Positions 19,706 through 28,659 of a DNA stretch of 64,000 nt are shown here, piece after piece. The DNA is from Hyphomicrobiaceae bacterium (GTDB taxonomy: Bacteria > Pseudomonadota > Alphaproteobacteria > Rhizobiales > Methyloligellaceae). Under the pieces are notes generated by a model. That model ran no database searches. It was given only the letters and a program-made list of their open reading frames with translations, and was not told where the DNA came from. The stretch is from the NCBI GenBank assembly GCA_028066055.1, contig JALCBY010000008.1, positions 83,786 to 147,785 of the forward strand. Direction: 5' to 3'. The position numbers and the translations under genes are program-made. Position 1 is the first letter of the stretch. Every line of letters begins with the position of its first letter.

Positions 19706-20557
19706 ATGGCGATCCCCTCAGGGCTGGATCAGGTCGACAATCGTTTCGTCGAGATTTACGAGCAGGCGCGGCAGCGGATTGTCGACGATCAGAAGTTCAA
19801 GGGGTTGCTGATTTTTGTCGGTGACGAAATGCGGCTTTACCACGCCGGAAAGCCCGTTCAGATATTCACCGGGATGCAGCCGATCGCTTACACTAGGCTC
19901 AAGACCAACGGGCATATGCCTATGGCCCTTCTCTGCCTGCTGGGAGACGTGGCGAATGGAGACCCGTTGCCGGAGCCCAGATTGCACGCTCTGTCCGATT
20001 ATTCGGAAATGGTGAAAGCCGCATCCTCAGAATTGGACCTGAAGGAAGAATTGCGTCAGGGACTTCTCGAGAAACCAATCGACCTCTTCAACCACTGCGT
20101 CGCATTCATGGAATCCGTGCTCCGCGCCGGAAACGTGAAGCCCGATGACATCATGAAGTTCGCGCGAGATGCGGAAAAAGACATCAATGCCGCACTTGCC
20201 GGTGCCGCAAGGGCCCAGCTCAACGCGTGCCATGAACGCATCACCCAAATCCGCGCCGAGATGCTTTCGGCGGAGGAATGGCGGTCGCTCTGGGTCCTGA
20301 TACTCGGGAACTACATGGCACGGCAGGGTGAGCTCTTCCTGCAGTATTTCTCACGGGTGCTGCACACGCCGGAGCAAGGTGACCACCGGCTTGTCTATTT
20401 TGAAGGTGAAGACGTTGAACTGGCACTCGAGCGGCTTGGTACGGTCATGCTGGACACTCATGCGTCACAGGCCGTTTTCGCCGACCGCGATCGGTTACAC
20501 CGGGACGTGCTTGCCGATGAGACGGCAAGATATCTGAAAACCCTGCTGAGGGGTTAG
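19706..20557 (+). CDS. Conserved-looking cytoplasmic protein of unknown function
   Basis: I do not recognise this 283-residue protein. It has no signal peptide or membrane segment. It looks mostly helical, with a mixed N-terminal part (FKGLLIFVGDEMRLYHAGKP) and a conserved-looking segment LWVLILGNYMARQGELFLQYF near residue 200. The ATG at 19706 follows CGGAG by nine bases; 19 extra upstream codons are not needed. It is 76 bases after the sRNA terminator and converges on msrP. It is probably a single-gene unit. Confidence 0.7.
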   Translation: MAIPSGLDQVDNRFVEIYEQARQRIVDDQKFKGLLIFVGDEMRLYHAGKPVQIFTGMQPIAYTRLKTNGHMPMALLCLLGDVANGDPLPEPRLHALSDYSEMVKAASSELDLKEELRQGLLEKPIDLFNHCVAFMESVLRAGNVKPDDIMKFARDAEKDINAALAGAARAQLNACHERITQIRAEMLSAEEWRSLWVLILGNYMARQGELFLQYFSRVLHTPEQGDHRLVYFEGEDVELALERLGTVMLDTHASQAVFADRDRLHRDVLADETARYLKTLLRG

Positions 20558-20569
20558 ACCGGTGCGCCG

Positions 20570-21535
20570 CTACATCCAAGTCGTGCGCTTGTCTTCCATG
20601 CCCGTGTACATATCGGCGACGAATTCGCCATAGCCGTTGTATTTCAGCGTCGGCACGCGAATGCTCGTCCCCAATACGCGCTCCGTCGCCTGGCTCCAGC
20701 GCGGATGGTCAACCTGCGGGTTCACATTGGCCCAGAAGCCATACTCCTTACCCTGGACAACCTCCCAGAAGCTTTTCGGCCTTTTATCCGTGAAGGTGAA
20801 GCGCACAATAGACTTGATGTGCTTGAAGCCGTACTTCCAGGGCACGGCGAGACGCAGAGGCGCGCCAAACTGTTTGGCCATGGGCTTACCGTATGCGCCT
20901 GTCACCATGAACGTCAGTTCGTTGGTCGCCTCCGCGATCGTCAAGCCCTCCACATAGGGCCAGGGATACCAGGAGGCCCTTTGCCCGCGGGCAACTTCCG
21001 GGTTCTTGAAGGTTTCCATCCGAACATATTTCGCCTTGGCGAGCGGCTTTGCCATCTCAACCAGGTCTTTCATGGCAAAACCCGACCACGGGATCGTCAT
21101 GGACCATGCCTCGACACAGCGGTGGCGATACAGCCGCTCTTCAAGTGTCATTTTCCGGATCAGCTCATCGATACCGATCTTGAACGGTTTTTCCACGTCA
21201 CCGTCAATCGTAACCTCCCAAGGCCGGATGGGTAACGCCTGCGCGGCTTCGTGGATCTTTTTGTGCGAGCCGAACTCGTAGAAATTGTTGTAGCGGGAAT
21301 TGACACTCTCAGGTGTCAGTTGAAGCGGGATCTTGTATTTCGGATTGCGTTTTGCAGGATAGAGATCGGCGGTTGGATCGGCATCCTTTGCAGCGGCAAA
21401 TGCCACATCCGGCAACGCACCCGCCACGGCGATCGAACCACTCCCGGCCAGAAATGTCCGCCGATTGATGAACACATCCTCAGGCGTAACCAGTTGCTCG
21501 GGTATCTCCCAACCTTTCGGTATCTTGATCAGCAT
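20570..21535 (-). CDS. msrP: Periplasmic methionine sulfoxide reductase catalytic subunit MsrP
   Basis: The 321-residue molybdoenzyme repairs oxidised methionine in periplasmic proteins. A twin-arginine signal lies near residue 24 (NRRTFLAGSGSIAVAGALP). The molybdopterin domain has the Cys ligand in YRHRCVEAWSM and family blocks GQRASWYPWPYVEGL and FGAPLRLAVPWKYGFKHIK. The length is standard. The usual partner, the haem membrane protein MsrQ, is not next to it, so the electron donor must be encoded elsewhere. Confidence 0.95.
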   Translation of the reverse strand: MLIKIPKGWEIPEQLVTPEDVFINRRTFLAGSGSIAVAGALPDVAFAAAKDADPTADLYPAKRNPKYKIPLQLTPESVNSRYNNFYEFGSHKKIHEAAQALPIRPWEVTIDGDVEKPFKIGIDELIRKMTLEERLYRHRCVEAWSMTIPWSGFAMKDLVEMAKPLAKAKYVRMETFKNPEVARGQRASWYPWPYVEGLTIAEATNELTFMVTGAYGKPMAKQFGAPLRLAVPWKYGFKHIKSIVRFTFTDKRPKSFWEVVQGKEYGFWANVNPQVDHPRWSQATERVLGTSIRVPTLKYNGYGEFVADMYTGMEDKRTTWM

Positions 21536-22006
21536 CCGTTTCTCCCTTCCCTGGGGATACTGTTAGGTCCGCGACCGCAGACCGGCAAGTCACTTGTACG
21601 AGATGATTGCATCATTGCCTCGCGACACAACGCACGCGCCAACAGACCCCTTGGAAGATATACGCCCGACACCATGCTTCGGATGCAAGACAGGACGGCA
21701 GATCATCCGGCTCTCCACGCGACCGGATTGTCCAGCTCGGCAGAAAACTGTGAACGCCGCGGTGCAATCAGCTCCCGCGACGTTGCAGCCCGGCAACACC
21801 AGCTCTTCAATTGAATTCAAGACTTTGCGGCCAATTACTACGCCATCTGGGCAATAAATCTCGAAATTGACGAAATCCCGTCTTATTCCAGTACCAATTG
21901 CCCCAGTCTCGGCAAAAACTCGGCAAATTGCTCGGCTAACGTTCGTGCAGGGCACTATATAACTCGCTGGGGGGCGAGTGTTTGTATTTGCGTCAGGGAG
22001 GGAACA
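21536..22006. other. 471-base intergenic stretch
   Basis: This stretch holds the divergent upstream regions of msrP and the TAXI receptor. A minus-strand frame (about 21590-21900) encodes a Cys-rich stretch, for example FEIYCPDGVVIGRKVL, but has no ribosome site and no recognised family. It could be a small unrecognised gene or chance. No RNA gene is evident. Confidence 0.4.
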
Positions 22007-23131
22007 ATGACGCGTCTGCTCAAGGCCATTGGTCTCGCTGTGCTTGTCATTGCGTTTTCCGCGCTTGATACAGTTCAGTCGCAGACTTCGGGTAACCAGG
22101 CCCAGCCGGAATCGCACGGCCAAACCGTCGCGCGCGTTAACGGCGGACGTGTCGGGATCATTTCCGGTGGGATCGGCGGTACGTATATTCGCATCGCGAC
22201 CGACCTTGCGTCCGTGCTCGACGACGGTGACCGGATTCGTGTGTTGCCGATCATGGGAAAGGGTTCGGTGCAGAATATCTCCGACATCCTCTACCTAAAG
22301 GGGATCGATATCGGCATCGTCCAGTCCGATGTCCTCAGCTTCATGCAGCGCAAGGCGGTGCACCGGAATATCCAGGCCCGCATCCATTACATTACCAAGC
22401 TGTACAACGAAGAATTCCATCTCGTGGCGGCCAAGGGCATTAACGACATCCAACAGCTGGCCGGCAAAAAGGTGAACTTTGGCGTCAAAGGCAGTGGCAC
22501 GGACATGACCGCGACCACAGTCTTCTCAAATCTTGAAATTGACGTCGTGCCTGTTCACTACGATCAGGCACTTGCTCTCGACAAGATCAAGAAGGGTGAA
22601 ATCGCCGCCACCATTTATGTGGCCGGGAAACCGGCCCGTGCCATCGCGGAGCTCAAACGGGGTTCGGGTTACAAACTGCTGGCGGTACCGTTCACCGAGA
22701 AACTTCAGGAAACATATTTGCCCGCGCGTCTCTCGGCAAAGGACTATCCGAACCTTGTGAAGCGTCGCGCTGCTGTTGATACGATTGCGGTGGGTGCAGT
22801 GATGGCGGTCTTTAACTGGAAGTCATCCAATGCACGTTACCAACGCGTTGTGAGGTTCATCGACGCGTTCTTTTCAAACTTCAACGAGTTCCAGCAGCAG
22901 CCGCGTCATCCGAAATGGCGCGAGGTCAATCTCGCCGCGAAGCTGCCGGGATGGACACGCTTCCCATACGCCGAGCAGTGGCTGGCAAAGAACAAGCCGA
23001 AACCGCCGGTGGATACCAAGCAGGAATTCAAAAGATTCGTTGCTGCGCAGGGGCCCAATTCCGGTTTTTCGCAGCCTGAACTCGAAAAATTATTCAAGAA
23101 GTTCGTTCAGTGGCAACAGACAAGACAATAA
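22007..23131 (+). CDS. TAXI-family TRAP transporter receptor, orphan
   Basis: The 374-residue protein has an N-terminal signal peptide. The fold belongs to the TAXI class of TRAP solute receptors: GIISGGIGGTYIRIATDLA near residue 48, then KGSVQNISDILYLKGIDIGI and NFGVKGSGTDMTATTVF. The ATG follows GGGAGGGAAC. Unlike the second TAXI gene at 61.8-62.9 kb it has no TRAP permease beside it. It is followed at 80 bases by a large membrane protein, so it may work as a sensor or with a distant permease. Confidence 0.9.
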   Translation: MTRLLKAIGLAVLVIAFSALDTVQSQTSGNQAQPESHGQTVARVNGGRVGIISGGIGGTYIRIATDLASVLDDGDRIRVLPIMGKGSVQNISDILYLKGIDIGIVQSDVLSFMQRKAVHRNIQARIHYITKLYNEEFHLVAAKGINDIQQLAGKKVNFGVKGSGTDMTATTVFSNLEIDVVPVHYDQALALDKIKKGEIAATIYVAGKPARAIAELKRGSGYKLLAVPFTEKLQETYLPARLSAKDYPNLVKRRAAVDTIAVGAVMAVFNWKSSNARYQRVVRFIDAFFSNFNEFQQQPRHPKWREVNLAAKLPGWTRFPYAEQWLAKNKPKPPVDTKQEFKRFVAAQGPNSGFSQPELEKLFKKFVQWQQTRQ

Positions 23132-23211
23132 ACGGGACCGGGGACGGCGAGTCGCCGTGTGAGGCCAAAAATGCCAACGGGTCCGGAGTGTATTTAGTAC
23201 GGAGCAGAAAG

Positions 23212-24999
23212 ATGGCGGGTCAGACAGAAATGGCGCTGGCAAAAGAAGAAAACCAGCGAAAAACGACAAAGACAAAGAAGAAGCGCTCGGCGAGTACGAA
23301 GAAATCCGGCAGCGCCACGCGCAAGAAGAGTGCAGCTTCACGGACCGCGAAACAGGCCGAAGGCGGCGGGCTGCCAATCATGAAACTTCGCGCCATCGAC
23401 ATTGTCGACGGAAGCGGCACCAAGGCTGCGGATCCGGATAAAACAAACGAGCAGGACAATGAGCAGCCGCAGGTGATTCATATGCCGCCGCCTGCTGCAA
23501 ACGAGGTACGAGCGGCAGATGAAAGTATGGATCAGTCCGCCGACGGCAGTTCGGTGGAAAGTGAAGACCATGCGAATGAAAACCAGGTATCTGATCCGGA
23601 ACTTCTCGAACTCCTGGAGCAACTCAGTGTCACGATCGATACAGCCAACACAGTTCTTGACGCGGCTGTGAATGTCCCGCCGGACGGGTCACAACCGCCT
23701 CCCCAGATACCAAGCGAACAAACGCCTTCAGAGACGGACGGCACACAACAAATGCAACAATCACAAAGTCCTCAACCACAGTTTGATCGGCTCGCCGACC
23801 GTCTGTCGGGGGTACACCAGGAAAAAGACGACCTGCGCCCTCTGGCGGAACGGTTCGCGTCGAAGCCAAATTTAGGCGAAACGGGACGTACGAAGCACGG
23901 TAAATTCGGGCTGGTCGCAAACGCCGCCCTTACGGCTGTCATCGTCGCTGCTGGCGTCGGTTGGCTCGCCTATACCAATCCATGGATTCTCGAGAGCGGG
24001 AAAGATGCAGCAACGCCCGCTCCCGCGACTGCGCCGGAACAGGCAGCTACGGTCAAACCTCAGGAAACCGCATCGGCAACACCTGAAGCCGCAAAGGTTC
24101 AGGCGCAGCTTGCGGACGAGCGCGCTCCGCTTCCAAACGCGGGCTCCAAGGTGGAAACTGCGGCGCAGACACCCGCTGTTGCACCTGCGCCGGCGGCACC
24201 CAAACCGGCCCTATCCGCCTTGACCCCGCCGGATGACGATCCGGTTCCGATGGAGAACGCGGCCAATGCGCCAGCCGAACCCACGGTTTTGAAGCCGGTC
24301 CGAGGCACGGCGGGAGACAATATCGCGCTCAACATCGCGCTCCCCGCGGATGCGGGCACTGCGGAAATGTCCATCATGGTTCAAAGCGTGCCAAAAGAAA
24401 CCAAACTGTCGGCTGGCAAAAATCTCGGGTCCGGAAACTGGCTGCTGACGACCGGACAGCTCGATGGGCTGACGCTGAACACCCAGCGCGACCTCCAACC
24501 CGGTCAGTATCAGGTTGAGATCATCATGGTTCGCAGCGACGGAAAAGTGCCAGAGGCCCGCAAGCTCGCCGTGCTTGTCGACGCGGCACAACCGCCGGCA
24601 CAGCCACGTGTCCAGCGTGCACCGGCAAGGGAAGCTGTTGCGCCGAAACCGGCAGATGGGAGGGGATCTGTTGCCGTTGCAAAGCCTGATGCTCCAGCGG
24701 CACCACTGGCGCCCGCGGCTCCGGTGGAGGCACAGCCCACTCTTCCGCCACTCAGCCAAAATCAGGTCAGCAGTATTCTCGACCGGGGCGATGCGCTTCT
24801 GCGCGAAGGCGACGTGGCAGGAGCCCGCCTGTTGCTTGGATATGCGGCAGCGCGCGGCCACAAGGAAGCCATGCTGAAACTGGCAAGAAGCTACGACCCC
24901 GAGTATCTCGCAAAGCTCGGGGTGCGTGGTGTGCAACCGGATGCTGCAAAGGCGGCCCACTGGTACGAACAAGCGAGGCGGACGGCAACCGCTCAGTAA
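23212..24999 (+). CDS. Low-complexity single-pass membrane protein with a Sel1-like C-terminus
   Basis: The 595-residue protein starts with a Lys-rich tail (EENQRKTTKTKKKRSAS) and a Gln/Pro-rich disordered stretch. One transmembrane helix follows near residue 240 (ALTAVIVAAGVGWLAY), then an Ala/Pro-rich periplasmic region. A folded segment around 360-455 (MSIMVQSVPKETKLSAGKN) comes next. The C-terminal Sel1-like repeats have GDVAGARLLLGYAAARGHKE and KAAHWYEQAR. The ATG 23212 follows GGAGCAGAAAG; an upstream GTG inside the TAXI gene is less likely. It is probably cotranscribed with the TAXI receptor. Its role is unknown. Confidence 0.8.
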   Translation: MAGQTEMALAKEENQRKTTKTKKKRSASTKKSGSATRKKSAASRTAKQAEGGGLPIMKLRAIDIVDGSGTKAADPDKTNEQDNEQPQVIHMPPPAANEVRAADESMDQSADGSSVESEDHANENQVSDPELLELLEQLSVTIDTANTVLDAAVNVPPDGSQPPPQIPSEQTPSETDGTQQMQQSQSPQPQFDRLADRLSGVHQEKDDLRPLAERFASKPNLGETGRTKHGKFGLVANAALTAVIVAAGVGWLAYTNPWILESGKDAATPAPATAPEQAATVKPQETASATPEAAKVQAQLADERAPLPNAGSKVETAAQTPAVAPAPAAPKPALSALTPPDDDPVPMENAANAPAEPTVLKPVRGTAGDNIALNIALPADAGTAEMSIMVQSVPKETKLSAGKNLGSGNWLLTTGQLDGLTLNTQRDLQPGQYQVEIIMVRSDGKVPEARKLAVLVDAAQPPAQPRVQRAPAREAVAPKPADGRGSVAVAKPDAPAAPLAPAAPVEAQPTLPPLSQNQVSSILDRGDALLREGDVAGARLLLGYAAARGHKEAMLKLARSYDPEYLAKLGVRGVQPDAAKAAHWYEQARRTATAQ

Positions 25000-25036
25000 T
25001 GTATGCGGCGGGCCGGGCGCCCGCATTGCAAATGCG

Positions 25037-25060
25037 AAGGGGCCGGAAAACCGGCCCCTT
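25037..25060. terminator. Bidirectional intrinsic terminator
   Basis: AAGGGGCCGG (25037-25046) pairs with CCGGCCCCTT (25051-25060) around AAAA, followed by CTTTC. It lies between convergent genes and can serve both. Confidence 0.9.
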
Positions 25061-25088
25061 CTTTCATTTCAAAACGTGGCTTTTGGTG

Positions 25089-27137
25089 TCAGGCTGCTTC
25101 CGCCGAGTGGCTGGCAAGCACCTGTTCGGCGATTTTGCCTGTCAGTTCGGCCAGATGATCGAACTCGGCCGTGTACGTGCCAACGCCCGCCGTTGCCGAC
25201 CGCAGCTCGATAATCAGATTCTGCATCTCCGCTTCGGGCATGTGCGCCTGGACGAGATCCCAGCCATCCCATCCCGGCCGCGCATCGAATCCGAGAATCT
25301 GGCCGCGGCGCCCCGTAATAATCTGATTGATACGCGCCGTGGCGTCCGATGGAACGGCAATCTCGACTGCCATGATGGGCTCAAGCAGGACGGGGGCACA
25401 TTTCGGCATCCCTTCGCGCATTGCAAGCGAGCCCGCTGTCTTGAAAGCCTGATCCGATGAGTCGACGCTGTGATACGATCCGTCCTTCAGACAGACGGAC
25501 ACGTCCACGACCGGAAAACCGAGCGGGCCGCTCGTCAGATACTCCCGTACACCGGTTTCAACCGAAGGAATATACTGTTTCGGCACGACGCCGCCGGTGA
25601 TGGTATCGCTGAATTCAAATCCGCCGCCGCGCGGCAACGGTTTGATATCCACCACCACGTCTCCGAACTGACCGTGTCCGCCGGATTGCTTCTTGTGCCG
25701 ACCGCGTATCTCGATCGGCTTCTTGATGGTCTCCTTGTAGGGAACCTGACGGGGACGGGTCTGCGCCGCGATCCCATATTTCCGCTTGAGCCGCTCAAGA
25801 GCCACTCTCAGGTGCATCTCTCCCTGGCCCCACATGATCATCTCGCCGAGATCCTGACTGTGAGCAAGCGAGACGGACGGATCTTCCTCGATGATCTTGG
25901 CAATCGCCTCCGTCATCTTCACTTCGTCCTTTCGCTCCGCCGCAGCCACCGCAAGTCCCATGACCGGTGACGGCGCCGCAGGCGTTTCGATTTTCGGAAC
26001 CGATCCCTTTTCCAGGCCGAGGGCCGCGCCGGTCTTGATGGATTCCATGCGGCCGAGCGCAACCGTCGAACCAGGGCCTGCGTCCCCACCCTTGACGGGA
26101 TCCTGGCCCATCAACGTGAAAACTCCCGAGATCCGCTCATCCTCATCGTCCGTGTAGACCGTCACGCCATCGGAGAACGATCCGGTGAACACACGCACAA
26201 GCGAAAGCTTGCCGCCATGCTCGGTATGGAATGTCTTGAGCACCTGCGCGCAGGATGGCGTATCCGAAACGCCAAGCCGTTCAGCCGTCTGTGCAACTCC
26301 GGGGGCTTCATGGCGCAGCGCCTTGAGCAAACGCAAAATTCCGTTTCCGTTTTCGGCCGAACCGAGAAGGACGGGGCAAATGTCGCCGTCCTGCATTTCC
26401 TTTGAGAGATCATCGAACACCTTGTCCTGAGGCGGCTCGATATCCTCCAGCAATTGCTCCATCAACTCGTCGTCATAGTCGGCGAGCTGCTCCAGCATTG
26501 AAAAGCGTGCTTCTTTCTGCCTGTCCGAAAGGTCGCCGGGAATGTCCACGACCTCGCTCGGCTGATGCTCGCGATAAACAAAGGCACGCTCCAGCGCCAG
26601 ATCGACAAAACCCGTAACGATCTCGTTTTCCCAAATGGGAATCTGACGCAGCACCAAAGGTTTGGAACTGGCCGGTTGAAGGATCGGAAGGATGTCGCGA
26701 ACGCGCCCTTCCGCCTTGTCGATCTTGTTCAAAAACAGAAAATGAGGAATGCCACGATCTTCGAGCTGCTTCAAAATCAATTGCAGTGCAGGAACCTTTT
26801 TGTCGTCAGGCTCGCAAACGACAATCGCCGCGTCGCAGCCGGTCAGGGCGGCGGCGGCGTCATGCTGAAATTCGACGGATCCCGGACAATCGATAAATGT
26901 ATAGGTGTCACCGAGAAATTCGGTTTGCGCAACATTCAGCTCGACACTCATTGAATGATCGCGCGCTTCCTGACTTGCGTCGCCAATAGTGTTCTTGTCT
27001 GCAGCCGTACCCTGGCGGGTGATCGCCCCTGTGCGGGCGAGAATGGCTTCCAGAAGCGTCGTCTTACCGCTGAGATAGGGGCCAACCAGTGCAATACAGC
27101 GCGGACTACCGCCGCCTTGACCCTTTGCGTCTGTCAT
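25089..27137 (-). CDS. EF-G-like translational GTPase
   Basis: The 682-residue protein has an N-terminal GTPase domain: P-loop GPYLSGKTTLLEA, DCPGSVEF for G3 and FLNKIDKAE for G4. EF-G domains II to V follow, with VPYKETIKKPIEIRGRHKKQ in the domain III-IV region and VLLEPIMAVEIAVPSD in domain V. The switch I region does not carry the RGITI motif of true EF-G; it reads DASQEARDHSMSVEL instead. That places it among paralogous EF-G-like proteins, probably a second, specialised ribosome-associated factor. The ATG at 27137 follows GGGAGG; the extra 34 upstream codons are unlikely. It is not linked to rpsL, rpsG or tuf. Confidence 0.9.
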   Translation of the reverse strand: MTDAKGQGGGSPRCIALVGPYLSGKTTLLEAILARTGAITRQGTAADKNTIGDASQEARDHSMSVELNVAQTEFLGDTYTFIDCPGSVEFQHDAAAALTGCDAAIVVCEPDDKKVPALQLILKQLEDRGIPHFLFLNKIDKAEGRVRDILPILQPASSKPLVLRQIPIWENEIVTGFVDLALERAFVYREHQPSEVVDIPGDLSDRQKEARFSMLEQLADYDDELMEQLLEDIEPPQDKVFDDLSKEMQDGDICPVLLGSAENGNGILRLLKALRHEAPGVAQTAERLGVSDTPSCAQVLKTFHTEHGGKLSLVRVFTGSFSDGVTVYTDDEDERISGVFTLMGQDPVKGGDAGPGSTVALGRMESIKTGAALGLEKGSVPKIETPAAPSPVMGLAVAAAERKDEVKMTEAIAKIIEEDPSVSLAHSQDLGEMIMWGQGEMHLRVALERLKRKYGIAAQTRPRQVPYKETIKKPIEIRGRHKKQSGGHGQFGDVVVDIKPLPRGGGFEFSDTITGGVVPKQYIPSVETGVREYLTSGPLGFPVVDVSVCLKDGSYHSVDSSDQAFKTAGSLAMREGMPKCAPVLLEPIMAVEIAVPSDATARINQIITGRRGQILGFDARPGWDGWDLVQAHMPEAEMQNLIIELRSATAGVGTYTAEFDHLAELTGKIAEQVLASHSAEAA

Positions 27138-27533
27138 TTTGTTACCTCCCCTCAACAACTTAGCAACATGCTCACGCGTCCGTCCGGCGCGCGGAGAACG
27201 CCCTGACGCTATCGTGTCAACTGTATGACGTTCTGGCAAGCCTCTGGAGTCCCGGAACGAAACACTCTGTCGATCCGGTCAGCGTTTCCGGATTGCTACG
27301 AGGCTTCAACTCCGGGAGAGAAGGTTTCGATCGGCGGAAATGAATGGGGGTTCGCGCACGAGGTTTCGTCGCGCCGGACCACCGGCATGTGGCCTTCCGA
27401 TCGTCTCGCATCGTTCCGTTGGTGCCTTAAGATGACTGAGTGCGGTTCCCCACAAAGCTGCATACCGCTGCAGCAATCTGCACGATCACCATCACACTTC
27501 GCGGCGACGGAAATGCACCCGATGCAGGGGCGG
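27138..27533. other. 396-base region upstream of the EF-G-like gene
   Basis: It contains the leader of the EF-G-like gene and the 3' flank of the VOC gene. Open frames here have poor codon use and no ribosome sites. I see no gene, RNA or repeat. Confidence 0.5.
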
Positions 27534-27953
27534 TCACGTTTCCCCATCTGTGCCCGGCCCGAGCGGCTGTCCGAAGCTGAACTCGATGACATAGCCATCC
27601 GGGTCTTCAAGCGCACACAGATACCCGACGGGATGAGGAAGCTGCTGCGGTTCCCACAACAGGCAGCCGGCCGCCCGCCCTTCCTCCGCTACGCGATCCA
27701 CATCGTCACGGGCTGAAACAGCAAATCCATAGTGCGTCATGTCGCCCTCCGTACGCTCATGTTTGTGTCCACCTTCGAGCAATACGAGAACGAACTGGGT
27801 TTCTCTTCCGGTTTCGGCCATCCATGCCGCCGCGTCGTTGGCGCCTTCTCCATGCCGCCGCACGACTTTCAGACCGCAGAAGCGCTCGTAAAAGGCGATC
27901 GACTGTTCCAGATCCCGAACATGCAGGGCGCAGTGGGTAAATACCGTTTTCAT
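27534..27953 (-). CDS. Glyoxalase/VOC-fold metal-dependent protein
   Basis: The 139-residue protein consists of two beta-alpha-beta-beta-beta modules: THCALHVRDLEQSIAFYERF at the start and ALEDPDGYVIEFSF at the end. His near residue 8 and Glu near residue 126 are in the positions of metal ligands. Lactoylglutathione lyases and dioxygenase-like enzymes share this fold, so the reaction cannot be fixed; the closest general match is the glyoxalase I type. The ATG at 27953 follows GGGAGG. It diverges from hsp20. Confidence 0.85.
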   Translation of the reverse strand: MKTVFTHCALHVRDLEQSIAFYERFCGLKVVRRHGEGANDAAAWMAETGRETQFVLVLLEGGHKHERTEGDMTHYGFAVSARDDVDRVAEEGRAAGCLLWEPQQLPHPVGYLCALEDPDGYVIEFSFGQPLGPGTDGET

Positions 27954-28080
27954 ATGCAGAAGAACCTCCCTCGGGCGCGGCGACGCCTCCTGCCATTGAG
28001 CCAGATCAAGGAGTTTTGCCCGCGACCGTATCAAAGTGAAGGTCAAGTATGGCACTTGCATTCAGTAAGGAGATTACACA

Positions 28081-28566
28081 ATGGCAGAGGACAAGGGCAT
28101 ACCCCCGGCTCGGCGTTACTCCGACCCCTTCGCCGCCCTGCGCGCCGAGATGGATCAATTGTTCGACCACTTCTCGGTCGGCAGATTTCCCAGCCTGCCG
28201 CGCCTCATGGAGCCGGCTGGCGCAGGCGGAACCATGGTTCCAAGCATTGACGTTCATGAGAGCGACAAAAAGATCGTCGTGGAAGCCGAACTGCCGGGCA
28301 TTGACGAGAAGGATGTCTCCGTGACGCTGCATGATAGCGTCCTGACGGTCAAAGGCGAAAAGAAGTTTGAGGAAAAAAAGGAAGAACAGAACTATCACAC
28401 AATGGAACGCCGCTACGGCAGCTTCACACGTGCTGTTCGTCTTCCCAATACGGCTGATGAGGACAATGTTTCGGCCGACTTCAAGAAGGGCATTCTGACG
28501 GTCACCGTCGCAAAGAAACCCGGTTCGGAGCCAAAAGAGCGCCAGATCGAGATCAAATCCAACTGA
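28081..28566 (+). CDS. Small heat-shock protein, Hsp20 family
   Basis: The 161-residue holdase has a disordered N-terminus, an alpha-crystallin domain from PSIDVHESDKKIVVEAELPG (about residue 60) to KKGILTVTVAKKP, and a short tail with the I-x-I-like QIEIKS. It binds unfolding proteins and keeps them refoldable. The ATG follows AAGGAGAT. No ROSE-type thermometer or clear sigma-32 promoter was recognised in the 127-base gap before it. Confidence 0.95.
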   Translation: MAEDKGIPPARRYSDPFAALRAEMDQLFDHFSVGRFPSLPRLMEPAGAGGTMVPSIDVHESDKKIVVEAELPGIDEKDVSVTLHDSVLTVKGEKKFEEKKEEQNYHTMERRYGSFTRAVRLPNTADEDNVSADFKKGILTVTVAKKPGSEPKERQIEIKSN

Positions 28567-28577
28567 TCTCAATCTCA

Positions 28578-28613
28578 CGAATGACAAGGCAGGCTCGCGA
28601 ATGACAAGGCAGG
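28578..28613. repeat. 16-bp direct repeat, 20-bp period
   Basis: CGAATGACAAGGCAGG occurs exactly at 28578-28593 and again at 28598-28613, just after hsp20. It looks like a small local duplication. Confidence 0.85.
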
Positions 28614-28632
28614 CGGTGCTCAGGCACCGCCT
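28611..28632. terminator. Hairpin between convergent hsp20 and RND permease
   Basis: GGCGGTGC (28612-28619) pairs with GCACCGCC (28624-28631) around TCAG, with an extra A-T pair outside. There is no T-run, so termination strength is uncertain. Confidence 0.65.
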
Positions 28633-28659
28633 CAACAAACTCCAACAAGCTTGAATGCC

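Noticed and set aside
28081..28566. ROSE-type thermometer upstream of hsp20
   Set aside because: The leader lacks the conserved anti-Shine-Dalgarno hairpin of ROSE elements.
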